A stretch of 64,000 nt of DNA, taken from contig NC_006037.1 in assembly GCF_000002515.2 (NCBI RefSeq), positions 124,001-188,000 on the forward strand. The letters run 5' to 3'. The translations under genes and the position numbers were made by a program. This stretch comes from Kluyveromyces lactis (Eukaryota; Ascomycota; Saccharomycetes; Saccharomycetales; Saccharomycetaceae). Positions 30,859-42,000 of this stretch are shown one piece after another. Positions within the stretch are counted from its first letter, which is position 1. The number at the start of each line of letters is the position of its first letter. The notes beneath the pieces are model-generated. The model did not search any database. It saw only the letters and a program-made list of their open reading frames with translations, and was not told the origin of the DNA.

Positions 30859-32610
30859 ATGAGTACATCAACCGCTAAACGACCTTTTGACAACAAGAGG
30901 GCCGGTTCGCCCGATGATGGTACGGATAGCGATTCTGGGGGCAACAATTCCGGATCGAGTCCCGCTTCCAAACGTAGGGAACGTAAGCCAGGTAGGAAGC
31001 CTTTGGAAACCGAGGCGAAGGACAAGAGGACTGCTCAGAACAGGGCTGCTCAAAGAGCGTTCCGTGAACGTAGAGAGCGCAAGATGAAGGAATTAGAGGA
31101 TAAAGTTAGTCAGTTGGAATCTCTCAATAAACAATCGGAATTGGAAACTAAATTCTTGAGGAATCAGGTCACGAATCTATTATCAGAGCTAAAACGTTAC
31201 AATCCAGAACTCCCCAAGAAAAGAGATTCTATCCTTTTGGATTACCTAGCCAAACAACGTAAAGCGTCCATTGATAGCAATCCGGATTTTTCTGCCGCAG
31301 CCAATAAAGCAGCTAACAGCAAGGACAGTAGCACTGCTATATCGAGCTCTAATTTCCAGTTCGAATTCCCTTGGAAAATGGACCCCTCGAAGATTCCTTC
31401 TCCATCCTCAGATTCTACTTCTCCCTCTGCTTCCACATCGATTTTGGATAATGCTAATAACAAGAGCGTCAGCAGTACAAATTTGAACCATTCTCGTTCC
31501 AGTATTTCCAACTCTTCATCGTCACCTTCTAACGTTAATGGGCTGTCGTCAAGAAAACACTCAAATACTCTAAATTTGTACCAGACTCAGTCAAATGTCA
31601 CTTCGGAATTCGATTTTGATTCGCAGTTCGATGAATCTGTTTCTAGTTTCTGCTCCAAACTGAGCATGGCATGCGGCACAAAGTCTAACCCAATACCAAA
31701 AGCAAGCCCTGTTTCAACACCGTCCTCTTCAGACCTCCTGAAACCGAAATCCAATAGTAATGTTAATATTACTAATCACAACAATAATAAAATTAACAGC
31801 AAGGATCTGTCTTCCTCTGCACCTCTACATGACTCTGCATCCGCCTCTGCTTTGAATAACCACGATTCTGTAAATGCGGTATCCAATCAGTTCAGTGTTG
31901 ATAAACAATACAATGATAGCTCTCATTCTCAAGCAACGCCGAATGGTTTGGATAACGATTCAAGTGTTTCTGCTTGGCAACAACCTAGTTTTGGTCAACT
32001 AGGATTCAGAACTGACCAGCTGTTTGATCTGGACTTGGACAGTGCCTCACCAATTACTAAACAGAAGGATAACAACTATAGCACAACCACTAATAACACG
32101 AATAGTCCGGCCAAGGCTGACGGGATGTATTGGAACTTCAACACCCCACTGAGCAATATGGTGTCGCGTAATATGCAAAATCCAGAAATACCCTTCATTG
32201 ACACAGGTCTTGCGTTCCCTGATTATGATGATCCGTTACTTGATATTTTGAAGGAAGAACAAGAAAATGAACAAGTGGAAGGAGACTCAGATCCCATACA
32301 AGCTTTGATTAATGAGGAACCGTCGATGCCTCTCTGTCATGATCCTGCAGCCAATGCTGGGGCTTCGGTTTCCGAAACCGATAAGCTGTCAAATCAAGAA
32401 GAAATAGTACAGGATATTATTCCTTCTAATGACGGTAAACTTTTGAAGTGTTCCGAAGTCTGGGATCGTATTACTGCACATCCACGTTACTCGGACCTAG
32501 ATATCGATGGTCTATGTTTGGAGCTACGGACAAAGGCTAAATGTTCGGAAAAAGGTGTCGTTGTCAATGCGGAGGATGTTCAAAAGGCTTTGATTTCGCA
32601 TATGCAATGA
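30859..32610 (+). CDS. YAP1: AP-1-like bZIP oxidative stress regulator Yap1
   Basis: 583 residues. The bZIP domain has basic region NRAAQRAFR at 61-69, followed by a leucine zipper to about 115. The centre is S/N-rich. The n-CRD holds C265 and C272 (FCSKLSMACG); the c-CRD holds C531, C553 and C562, with the spacing 22 and 9 of S. cerevisiae C598, C620 and C629. These cysteines form the H2O2-induced disulfides that mask the nuclear export signal near 550-558. The residue matching S. cerevisiae C315 is N277, so one of the three known pairs cannot form. An extra cysteine is at C493. The start is the first ATG after a leader without ATGs. Equivalent to YML007W. S. cerevisiae Yap1 has 650 residues; the difference is mostly in the centre. 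Confidence 0.98.
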   Translation: MSTSTAKRPFDNKRAGSPDDGTDSDSGGNNSGSSPASKRRERKPGRKPLETEAKDKRTAQNRAAQRAFRERRERKMKELEDKVSQLESLNKQSELETKFLRNQVTNLLSELKRYNPELPKKRDSILLDYLAKQRKASIDSNPDFSAAANKAANSKDSSTAISSSNFQFEFPWKMDPSKIPSPSSDSTSPSASTSILDNANNKSVSSTNLNHSRSSISNSSSSPSNVNGLSSRKHSNTLNLYQTQSNVTSEFDFDSQFDESVSSFCSKLSMACGTKSNPIPKASPVSTPSSSDLLKPKSNSNVNITNHNNNKINSKDLSSSAPLHDSASASALNNHDSVNAVSNQFSVDKQYNDSSHSQATPNGLDNDSSVSAWQQPSFGQLGFRTDQLFDLDLDSASPITKQKDNNYSTTTNNTNSPAKADGMYWNFNTPLSNMVSRNMQNPEIPFIDTGLAFPDYDDPLLDILKEEQENEQVEGDSDPIQALINEEPSMPLCHDPAANAGASVSETDKLSNQEEIVQDIIPSNDGKLLKCSEVWDRITAHPRYSDLDIDGLCLELRTKAKCSEKGVVVNAEDVQKALISHMQ

Positions 32611-33215
32611 ATAATCATTTCACTTGGTTTCGCACCACAATACTGTTACGTTCAAATTAACGGTTTCAATTCTTTTAACGAGTTTCCGATGTCTTTCTTT
32701 TTGAAGTAGAGGACATATCTTTTTCGAATGGATAATTACGAACTCCTCATTCCTGAAGAAACTTAAATTACATGGATCACGAATACAAAGACAAAATAAC
32801 CAAATTTTCAGTCTTAAAAGACTTAATAAAACTTTCAGAATTATCCCTCTTATATTGAGCATGTTCGAACTTTTTTCTTTTGTCTCCCTTTTATCATCGA
32901 TCAATAAAACGCTTATTCTACTTTGGTTTTTTCCTTTTACTATAATGTTTTTCAACCAATTTTCACTTTCAAATTTTTTTACACTACCTTTTCTTGTATA
33001 AATCCATCCTCCCACGTAATCTAATTAATCAACTTATAATAACACACCGTCCATCTGAATTGTTGCGAAATTCAATAAATTATCTTTATCAGATTAATTA
33101 TAGTCTGATTGGTCTGTTATTTATCAAGAGTAAAGGCAGCATTGTAATTAAGTAGCCCAATAAACAAGACTCAATAATCATAATGTCATTTATTTTCTAA
33201 TGAACACAGAACTAC
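32611..33215. other. Intergenic: convergent YAP1/GIS4 3' ends
   Basis: 605 bp AT-rich. A 131-codon frame on the minus strand (32620-33015) begins with GTG and lacks an ATG near its start; I do not count it as a gene. Confidence 0.5.
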
Positions 33216-34802
33216 TTACATTATACTACAATTGTGGGAAGTGGACTTTTTCCGCTGTCTTGCTCTAACTTTGGCAAGATTTTTCTTGATCTTTATTGCC
33301 TCCTCATCTATATTACTATTCAGTGTCTGCAATAACACAGGCATTGGCTGAGACTTGATTCTGTTCATGAAATTCCCTCTGGAGTCCCTTGATACCGTGT
33401 TTTGCACAGTTTCCATACTTTTTTTGGTATTGGACCTATTTAAGGCCCACGCACCAATACTTTCCACCGTTCTGATGGACCTATGACCTGCTGTAGCCGC
33501 AGTTGCTGGCGAGTACAGTCCGATGACTGGTTCATCCGCAATGGAGTCATTTGAATTTCCTGTGTAACATTCAATCGAGTTATCAGAACTTAATTCACTC
33601 ATTGAATCATCAACTTCATGTGGACTATACATATTTCCATTAGTCAGAGTATTATTGACTGTAATCAGATGTTGTAAAGATAGCTCCGTGTTATCGTCGA
33701 CAGAATCCTTAACGTGGATCATAGAGTAAAACAGAATTTTGGGTAAAAATTTACTGAAGTCCAAAATATCGTATAACGACAACATTTGTAAATTGCCTAA
33801 ATTAAAATCCGTATCGTATAAGAGCCAATCATCATTTATGTCAGCATTACTTCTATCGTTTTCGCTTTGTCTTATGCCAGTAAAGATTTGTTCTGTTTCC
33901 TTGTTGGTTATAAGAATTGACTGTAACACTAACCTAAATGTGCCGAAATTGTCAGATATAGAAATGCTAGGTGGAATCGAGATATCTTTGCTTTTCATAT
34001 CGTCAGCGGATTCGACGTCATGATGATGATCATCATCATCTTCATCTTCTTCATCTTCGTCTATTGCCCTTGTCACAGTTTGGACCAAAGCTTCTCCACG
34101 GTAAGATTCCAGATCATCGCCATGTGTCACTATTGATACCTGAGACTCTGCAGGTGAGCCAATATTATTTCCTGGACTGATCCTTACAATCCGTTGAGTG
34201 GTCTTAGTGATTGGTTTTACCATGACCTCGGGATGCTTGAAATTGAGAACAATGGAATGAGATTCAGTGTCAAACGTATCACCCGTCAATATACTATAGC
34301 TGTCGCTAGAATCACTATCTCGACGGGGACTATCATCCTCCATTTCCTGCCCGCAGTTTTCCGCCGAATCGGTAGCATCCTTGCTGCTGTTCCCGCTAAT
34401 GCTTACATCTTTCTTCATCTCTAAGAACCATTCATCATTGAAATTGGTCAATTTGTCCTGTATTAGATAATGGTTTTCATGTTTGTAAACAGTCCCACGA
34501 GTTAATTTATCAATGACAATATTAGTGTGGTCATCTTTCAAATGGAAATATTCGCTTAAAAACTCTTCTAATACTTTAATATCCTGGTGAATCTCATCCG
34601 GAATTGAAACCAAGAGTAATTTTTTGTTTAATGGTCCGGTCGCTTGAAACTGATCTCTGAGAAACCGTTTCAAAAGTCCATGCTTCAACTCGTTACCAGT
34701 CAATTCTTCAAACTCTCCGTTTCGTAAATTGCTCAAATACCATGACCATAACCCATTGTAATCATTTTCATAGTAATCTTTCACCTGAACACTGGTAGGC
34801 AT
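33216..34802 (-). CDS. GIS4: CAAX-box protein Gis4
   Basis: 528 residues from the ATG at 34802; the frame is open 28 codons further but without an ATG. The protein ends CSIM, a CAAX box for prenylation, as in S. cerevisiae Gis4, which acts in glucose/Snf1 signalling and ion tolerance at the plasma membrane. The N-terminal region around YYENDYNGLWSWYLSNL is folded-looking and probably the conserved part. The middle is acidic, with a D/E/H run near residues 252-266 (GAT/CAT codons). There is no transmembrane segment. Equivalent to YML006C; place and orientation next to YAP1 agree. Molecular function is poorly known. Confidence 0.9.
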   Translation of the reverse strand: MPTSVQVKDYYENDYNGLWSWYLSNLRNGEFEELTGNELKHGLLKRFLRDQFQATGPLNKKLLLVSIPDEIHQDIKVLEEFLSEYFHLKDDHTNIVIDKLTRGTVYKHENHYLIQDKLTNFNDEWFLEMKKDVSISGNSSKDATDSAENCGQEMEDDSPRRDSDSSDSYSILTGDTFDTESHSIVLNFKHPEVMVKPITKTTQRIVRISPGNNIGSPAESQVSIVTHGDDLESYRGEALVQTVTRAIDEDEEDEDDDDHHHDVESADDMKSKDISIPPSISISDNFGTFRLVLQSILITNKETEQIFTGIRQSENDRSNADINDDWLLYDTDFNLGNLQMLSLYDILDFSKFLPKILFYSMIHVKDSVDDNTELSLQHLITVNNTLTNGNMYSPHEVDDSMSELSSDNSIECYTGNSNDSIADEPVIGLYSPATAATAGHRSIRTVESIGAWALNRSNTKKSMETVQNTVSRDSRGNFMNRIKSQPMPVLLQTLNSNIDEEAIKIKKNLAKVRARQRKKSTSHNCSIM

Positions 34803-35688
34803 CCTCCTTTCTTCTATTTCTGCTGTAAGCGGTATATATTTATTGATCTCACTTTTCACAAATTCCTTTAACAACACAAGTGCCAAAATAAAGAGGGGGT
34901 ATGGTATTATGATGTGTTATAATTAAGAATATAGTCTTCTCAAAAATAATGCAGGGTGTGTGTGGATGTTGTCAGTACATGAATCCAAAAAAAAAGCCTG
35001 TATTGTAGCCCTAGATAATGCTTCGCTCCAGAGTATACTTTGCTCTTGCGCCTAGGATTGATGCAAACCAAATATCAAATAAATTAATTAAATAGATTGG
35101 TAACGCAGGGACCTCACTTGTAGTCAAAACCTCTGTGTTATTTCTCTCACGTTTCCTCTTTTCCGTCAGACGTGTTTTCAGCTAGCTGTAACCCCAAAGA
35201 ATATCCCAGATAGCACCCGCTGAAACTTAACTGCAGGATATATATATGTATTCACACACGCAGAATAGCGATTAGAACCCCAGGTTAAACAAAAGGATCG
35301 TCTTCCTGATGGAATCATATGGTTTCGTGTTTTTATCCAAAAGTGCTGTTTTTTTTATAGTACTAACCATTTTGTTTCCGAGCCGTTTTTTTTTTTTTGG
35401 ACAAACGTGTGGAAATCCTCGAATAGACCTCATCACATAGGTACCGTAGTATTGGGAAAAGAGCGAGATTATAAGCCGATTGATTTATAAGTGGAGGTTA
35501 AGGAAAATGTGTCACGAGAGCATGGGACAGAAAGAATCACACTATTAATCGGGGAGCAGCAGTAGTTCTTTGTGTTTTTTTTTCTTGCAATGAAGTTAGC
35601 GATTGTTTGTAATGGGTCTTTTGTGTATTGAGATATGGAAATGCGATAGAAGACTGTTTAGGTTTACGTACCGGTACTTAACTATTTT
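34803..35688. other. Intergenic: GIS4 promoter and ARO80 3' end
   Basis: 886 bp at a second synteny junction (YML006C to YDR421W). It has T runs near 35385-35398 and 35574-35582 and a TATATATAT element near 35240. No gene, tRNA or LTR relic is seen. Confidence 0.5.
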
Positions 35689-38526
35689 CTATTTTGGTGG
35701 GGTATAGAAATCATTAAACCAATTTTCGTAGGAAGAGTCGTCTACTTTGTTCACGAATTGTTTCTCTACCATTTCCGTCCATGGTCCAACGAAATCTAAA
35801 CCAATTTCATTATTATCGTTAAACCAATCGACAAGTTGAGGAGGAAGATACCCTCCAGAACTGTTTGGCCCAGTATTTATGGCAGAAGCGGGGTTAGTAT
35901 CTGGCGCTGGTTCTGGTACTGGCGCTGGAGGTGCACTGTTAATGCTAGCAACACCAAGAGCAGAGTCTACCGTAAAAGTGTCTGGCCGTTGTTGTTCATC
36001 ATTTGTAGTTTCTTGTTGCTTGTACTCTGTACTGCCAAATCTAACATTTGTACCTTTGTTGATAAATGGCGACGAGGATACATTTGCTGTATCTGAAACT
36101 TGATAACCTCCTACTGAGAAATGCCTGGCAGAATTGTCCGCGACATTTTCACTTCGATTGCTGGTTTTGTCCAAATAATCGTTGGAAATACTACGTGGTA
36201 CAGGAGGCTGCATGTTAGGCTTGCACCTATGTTTCATCTCAGTGCACAAATACATTAAAATTGTCGAGTATCTGCTGCACAAATGTAATTCGTCTGGTGC
36301 AGCTGCTCTAAGAATTATGGCTGTTCGTTGAATCGTTTGAATTATTTCGTCAGTTGGTAATACACTCATTGTCAAAATGGTGTTGGCTTCAGGATTTTGA
36401 GTGATACCGTTCCCAGTGAGAGTTAAGTAACATTTTATCATGAACACAATTGATCTCACTATCCGCATGACCCATCTCACAGGCATATATTTCAACATCT
36501 TCAGTTTGTGAACCCGTTGTGCACTATTCAAGATTTCCTTAGCTGCATTATAGGCGAGTTCAACGTATCTAGCACTTTTAGTGATCTCATTTAGTCGCAG
36601 TTTCGATGTACTTGTGTCCTGGTGATCCCATTGGAGAGCTAACGAATATATGTATAATTGACAGTAATAGTAATCGCTGATAAGAGATTCATGCTCAACT
36701 TTCTCTGTCATCTCAAAGACAAAACTTTTATTAGAACTCTTCGCTATAGAACACGCTGCGCCTCCACAAGGAACCAATAGCGATTTGTATATGTTATACC
36801 ATCCTTCTATCAACGGAGATAGAACAGAAAGCATCGAGAGACGTTGGTGTCTGTCATGTGAACTTAGCTTCCCATTGTAAACATTTTCGTAACCTAGCGA
36901 AACGATTTTTAACAATTCAACTTTACCTCTTTGAATCTTTGAGAACTTTAAACGAAATTCTGGATCACTCTGAGTATTAGGGTTTTCAGTATTATAATGA
37001 TATAATAGGTATTCATCGTTTAAAAACTCCCTTTCGATATCTGTTAGGCTGCCTTTCTTACTCCTTTCGCCAACTCTCTCTAAAAAACGCGCCCATCGCT
37101 CTTTGCTCTTGTCATTCTGAAGAATTCTCTCTAGGAAAAATTGTTCGTTGTCCAAATCATTATCTTCGAAACCGTTCAACCTCACTTCGGATAATGATTC
37201 CGATAACGAGCTTCTTTTGTTAAGATTCATTGCAGTGTGAGTTTCACATATGTGAGTCATTACAAATATCTTGGAGCTGAACTCGATGACGTTTAAATCT
37301 TGTGCCAATCGTACTGCGTTACCAGTTAACAACCAAGACATCCTATCACTTCTACGCATGGCAGCAAGACCAGTTAAAGAATCGCTGCCTTGTGGTTGCG
37401 AAGTTTGTGATGAAGGGCGTTTTGGTAAGTCACTAATATCAGGATAGTTAGCGTAGTCTGACCCCTTCCAATGAATAGCTCTAGGGTTCCATTCTGTAAA
37501 GATCAAAAAAGCCAAAATCGTACCAATCGAACGTGTGCTGGCTTCAGCCCACACAGTTTGAGAAACCAGCCGTTGACAGTAAATCCAGAGCCTTTCATGT
37601 AGTTCAACATGAACAGTATTATCAATCTCGTTTAATCCTAAATCATGTAAAGTGTGATAACGAGCGGATATTGTTAAAATGGTGCATAATAACAAAGGAT
37701 ATCTAGCTAGCTCATCAGCATCTTGCAGTTGTAGCGGTATGTAAGGTGAGAAAGGATGCATAGTAAGGAAAAAAGCATCAATCCTTTTTCTAGCTTCTGC
37801 CTCTGTGAGAAGTTGATATGGCCCAATATATTCAATATCCCCTAGTTTCATGGATGGTTTTGGTCTAACGCTACTGAGCTTCTCTATCAACGGTATCGTA
37901 CCAGGTTTTTGCCCTTCTGGTTCCACGAAAGAAGTGACGTATGAGTCAGTAAGCATTTTCGGTATGGATGAGGGCTCCATAGAACCAGTTGCCTGTTTGT
38001 TTCCGTAGCTCGATACAGAAGGTTGCCTCGAAACAGCATCTGTCGGTTCGATTTCATCATATTTTGTTGCTGCATCGACCTGATCTCTCAAGTCTTCTTT
38101 CGCTACAGATCCAGCTGCTTTGGCTAGGAAATAAAACGCATTCTGTAAAGTAGGGGGGTCTGTATTGATAGAAATATCATCTTTTGTATGAGTTTGAAGC
38201 CTATCCAAATCTGTATCTAATTCTTTCTTCAAAGTCTGACCTTGTATCACGCTGGTTATCACATCGGCCATTGATTTGCCAGCACTTTCTTCTTTTAAAC
38301 TAACTAAACTCTGCTTAGCAACTCTAAATCCACCACGTTTTGTCTCAGTGAACATGCATTCTCGGCTCTCTCTTTTACACCTGACACAAGGTGGCCCATG
38401 TGGGTTATCAAATGGACCTAGATCACATTTCACCTTTCTCATCTTGCAGTTCAAACAGGCCTTGTAACCTCTCTTGAAGGTTTGCTTCTTGGGAGCAGTT
38501 TGAGACTCATTTCCATTCGAAACCAT
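35689..38526 (-). CDS. ARO80: Zn2Cys6 transcription activator Aro80
   Basis: 945 residues from the ATG at 38526 (three upstream codons start with TTG). The zinc cluster is at the N-terminus with cysteines at 24, 27, 34, 47, 50 and 57; the middle loop is long (12 residues between C34 and C47). The fungal transcription factor middle homology region lies at about 240-760. The C-terminus is P/S/N-rich and acidic, a likely activation domain. Aro80 activates ARO9 and ARO10 for use of aromatic amino acids as nitrogen source. Name is supported by length (S. cerevisiae 950) and by place next to HKR1 and RAD30 in the same orientation (YDR421W-YDR419W). Confidence 0.9.
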   Translation of the reverse strand: MVSNGNESQTAPKKQTFKRGYKACLNCKMRKVKCDLGPFDNPHGPPCVRCKRESRECMFTETKRGGFRVAKQSLVSLKEESAGKSMADVITSVIQGQTLKKELDTDLDRLQTHTKDDISINTDPPTLQNAFYFLAKAAGSVAKEDLRDQVDAATKYDEIEPTDAVSRQPSVSSYGNKQATGSMEPSSIPKMLTDSYVTSFVEPEGQKPGTIPLIEKLSSVRPKPSMKLGDIEYIGPYQLLTEAEARKRIDAFFLTMHPFSPYIPLQLQDADELARYPLLLCTILTISARYHTLHDLGLNEIDNTVHVELHERLWIYCQRLVSQTVWAEASTRSIGTILAFLIFTEWNPRAIHWKGSDYANYPDISDLPKRPSSQTSQPQGSDSLTGLAAMRRSDRMSWLLTGNAVRLAQDLNVIEFSSKIFVMTHICETHTAMNLNKRSSLSESLSEVRLNGFEDNDLDNEQFFLERILQNDKSKERWARFLERVGERSKKGSLTDIEREFLNDEYLLYHYNTENPNTQSDPEFRLKFSKIQRGKVELLKIVSLGYENVYNGKLSSHDRHQRLSMLSVLSPLIEGWYNIYKSLLVPCGGAACSIAKSSNKSFVFEMTEKVEHESLISDYYYCQLYIYSLALQWDHQDTSTSKLRLNEITKSARYVELAYNAAKEILNSAQRVHKLKMLKYMPVRWVMRIVRSIVFMIKCYLTLTGNGITQNPEANTILTMSVLPTDEIIQTIQRTAIILRAAAPDELHLCSRYSTILMYLCTEMKHRCKPNMQPPVPRSISNDYLDKTSNRSENVADNSARHFSVGGYQVSDTANVSSSPFINKGTNVRFGSTEYKQQETTNDEQQRPDTFTVDSALGVASINSAPPAPVPEPAPDTNPASAINTGPNSSGGYLPPQLVDWFNDNNEIGLDFVGPWTEMVEKQFVNKVDDSSYENWFNDFYTPPK

Positions 38527-39009
38527 GGATGCCAATAGATTTATGATAGGGTTTAACCTTCTGTACTGAGATGGCCAGAAGGTAGCTTATCATTGTAGCT
38601 CATGACAATAGAAGAGCGATACTTAAAAACTGTCATCTTGTGAACAAAGGACTCGAGTTTGGAACTTTTGTAGATTTCATACTTTATTGAATACTATAAA
38701 TAACGAAAGAGAAAATCAAAGAATACAATAGGACTTATATGCCATTCGTATGATGGCAGCTTTGTGACCTGAAACGTATAGTGAATTAATTATTAATGGA
38801 GAAGCTACTTATATTGCTGGTTGTGAGGTTGAATTTTGTACATTCTTCCAACTAAGGGGCCTTTCACAGTATAAAGGACCACAAATCCTGGACTTTCCTT
38901 GGACTTCATTAAAAGAAAATTTTACCTTATTACCTCCTTGAGCAGTGATTGCTCTAGGAAAATACTTTGTTCAGTTAAATTCAACGGAATGATTCTCACA
39001 GTTAAATGT
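38527..39009. other. Intergenic: ARO80 promoter and HKR1 3' end
   Basis: 483 bp. No motif I can name safely. Confidence 0.5.
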
Positions 39010-42000
39010 TTATTTTTTATTAGATGTTCTAGATTGGGAATTATAAGAAGGTACTGCTGAAGGATGTCTTTCCATTGTTTTCAATTGCTCCTCCGTAATA
39101 CCAAGTTCTGCTGCAAACTCCTTCGATAAGTTTCTTGACGTCCGTTTGGAGCCGGTGTGTTTTTCTGGAGTTTGACTTGGGGATACCATAGAAGCACTAC
39201 GGTTGAGTAATGGTGTTTCATCGTATAACCCGTTGAAATCAAACACCAAAGAAGACCTCTCTGGTCTCTTGGGCGGAACTCCGCCATAAGAATTATCACT
39301 AGGGTTTCTTCCGTTACTAGAGAGAGTGGAAGTGTGGGCACCAATATACGATCCAACATTATGCATATTGAAAGATGTTCCACTGTCTGTACTAGTCCCC
39401 TGTAAAGATGCCAATCGAGAAGCTAGACCTGTTGATGAGCCAGATCCAAAGTTTTGCAGTATGTCAGAACGAGAAAGATGACGATACATTTCTTCATCAA
39501 ATTCATCGTAGTCTCCAACATTCACGTCACTTACATCGTCATCATAATCCTCAATATCAATGTCTATTTCATCATCAAGGTCAATGGAAGAAATATGGCC
39601 GGAACTGAACTCCTCTAAGCCGCTATTTGTAATAATAGGCGGATCATCGATTTCATCCTGAGTGGCGTCGTACAAATATTCATCATATGTTCCGTTATTG
39701 CCAGTTAAATCCAATATGCCGCCAGAACCATTGGAAGAAAGAAGTGTTTGTGTGACAGCAGTCGCCATCGTATCCGAATTTACATGTGCGCTGTTAGAGG
39801 TGACTGAAGGGAAGATATTAGGAATCTGATGCTGTAAATATGATCCATCGTTTGTGCCAATTGGAGAACGACTCCTAATTTCTTCTCTGTCTGAGGCGAC
39901 TTGTAGAATGGTGTTTTCCAAATCGGACTCTGGCAATGCGATGTTACCATCTTCATCAACCTCCAGTTCTCCCATGTCGAAAGGTTCTGTCTCGTCAGTA
40001 AGATCATCATCTTTCTCGTTATAGTATGGAAGGATTGGTTCCACCGTTACTGTTTCAGTTTTATCGTGTATGATCTTCTCTAGCTTTTCTGGCTCACTGG
40101 TATGAACATCTTTTCCGACACCAGCAAAAAAGAAATTACCATCTTCATCAACATAATATGTTATTCCTTGGCTGATGCTGTAGACAGTATTCTCACCAGT
40201 GATTATCAAATCATCGTCTATGTATTCTGCACTATGTGAATCTTCTTCAGTAGTATCTGAGTCAGAAAATTGGGAACCACTGTAAAACATATTTCTCATA
40301 GGGCTGTCCGTACTTCCATTCATATGGTGGCTGTAGAATGTTGGTATTTCGGGCCAGTTTTTTTCCGTTAAATGCATCCGTTGGGCACAATTTGTTCTCT
40401 TGTAAAGGTTCTTCAGGAAAACCAGTATCAAACCAACGAGGCATAAAATAAAAGCAGTAAGCACGGTCACCATGCAGACAAATCTGATGACAGTATCGTG
40501 ATTTGGAAAGCCAGATGTTAAACCGGCGTCTAATGATCCCCACAATGCAGCGTTGTTTGACGAATTGTCCTTTTCGGCCCCATTTCCACCGGTTCCTTCT
40601 CCAGATCCGTTTCCGTTTCCATCGCTATCACCTCCAGATCCGTTTCCACTAGAAGATCCAGAGCTACCGCTATAGGTGAGGCCAGTTAATGGAATAGCCG
40701 GGTTGATCAAACTAGCTAGATCAGCTAGATAGGAAACTGGATTAGAGTACAAGATGGAACTGGAGTCTAAAACCAATTCTTGTAAAGTATGAACAGATTC
40801 TGTAGGGAAATAGACTTCTGCAATGGAGACGATATAGCTGACATTTTGAATCACAAGAGGCACAATCGATTTTACTTGCACATCGTCGTATGTGGGTAGT
40901 GATGACGAGAGTAAATGAGTATTGATTCCTTTCTTAAAAATGTTCCAGGAACGACGATAAACGGGAGCAGCACCTGTCGTTGTTAGCTGAAAGGGGCGCA
41001 CAAGCACTTTTGGCAAAAAGTTGAATATCTGCGCAGATGCTAGAGGGTTGGCAATTAGGAATGGATAATTTAAAGGTTCTTTGAACCCGACAGTGATGAC
41101 AGTATAACCGTCTGGAAGGGGAACGTCTGATGCTGGGTTGATAGCCTGCGGTAGCGTTGACGTAGCTCCGAGGTCTGCTGATGTTGCTGCTGATGTTGCA
41201 TGAGCAGCTGTGGGCTCTATCACAAGAGTTGTGGGTAACCAATTATTGTTGGAAGTTAATCCACTATTCACAATGGAACCATCTAGTGTGGCAGAAACTG
41301 ATGTAGCCATTGGTTGTCGGGTTTCAGAGATAAATGAAGCGCTAGCGCCAGAGTTGATGGTTTGTGTTATTATCGAGGAGGATGCAAGGGAATGGTGAGT
41401 AGAGGCAGACTCCGTCGAGGAAAACACCGTAAAAACATTTGTTGACTCGGAAGCTGTGGTACCAGATGTCACTGAACTTGCTATAATTGAAGTGGTAGAT
41501 CTTTCAAGTTGAATATCTGAACCGCTTGTTATATCAGTGAATGTGGTACTCTCTTGCAAAATACTTGAAGCTCCTGGCGCTTCCGATGATATCACTACCA
41601 TTTCCGTTGAAGTTGAGGATGACACGTCTGTATCCTGCAATATGACGCTTGTACTAACCGGCACAATAGATGAGATTTCGCCAGATGTCGGTGAAACCAT
41701 ATCAGGGGACGAAGTAGAAACATCCATAATAATTGTTGATTCTGGTGTCGATTCTACAGTGGATACCAATATTAACAATGATTCGGAAGTAGTTCCTGTT
41801 TCAGATGGTAATATATTGGTTGATAATGTGGTAAAAGGATTAGTATTGACTTGTGAGGTTGTTGTGGTTGGTGTATCATTTACTTCGGAGGATGTTGCTG
41901 TTGTTGGGATAGTATCCAGTTGAGAAGTTGAAGGCGTTGTTTCGATTGTTACTGGGACAGTGTCTGCTGTTGAAAGAGTAGTTGAGTAACTTGATGTTGA

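Noticed and set aside
32620-33015. 131-codon frame between YAP1 and GIS4
   Set aside because: Begins with GTG, has no ATG in its first half, lies in convergent 3' ends and shows no domain.
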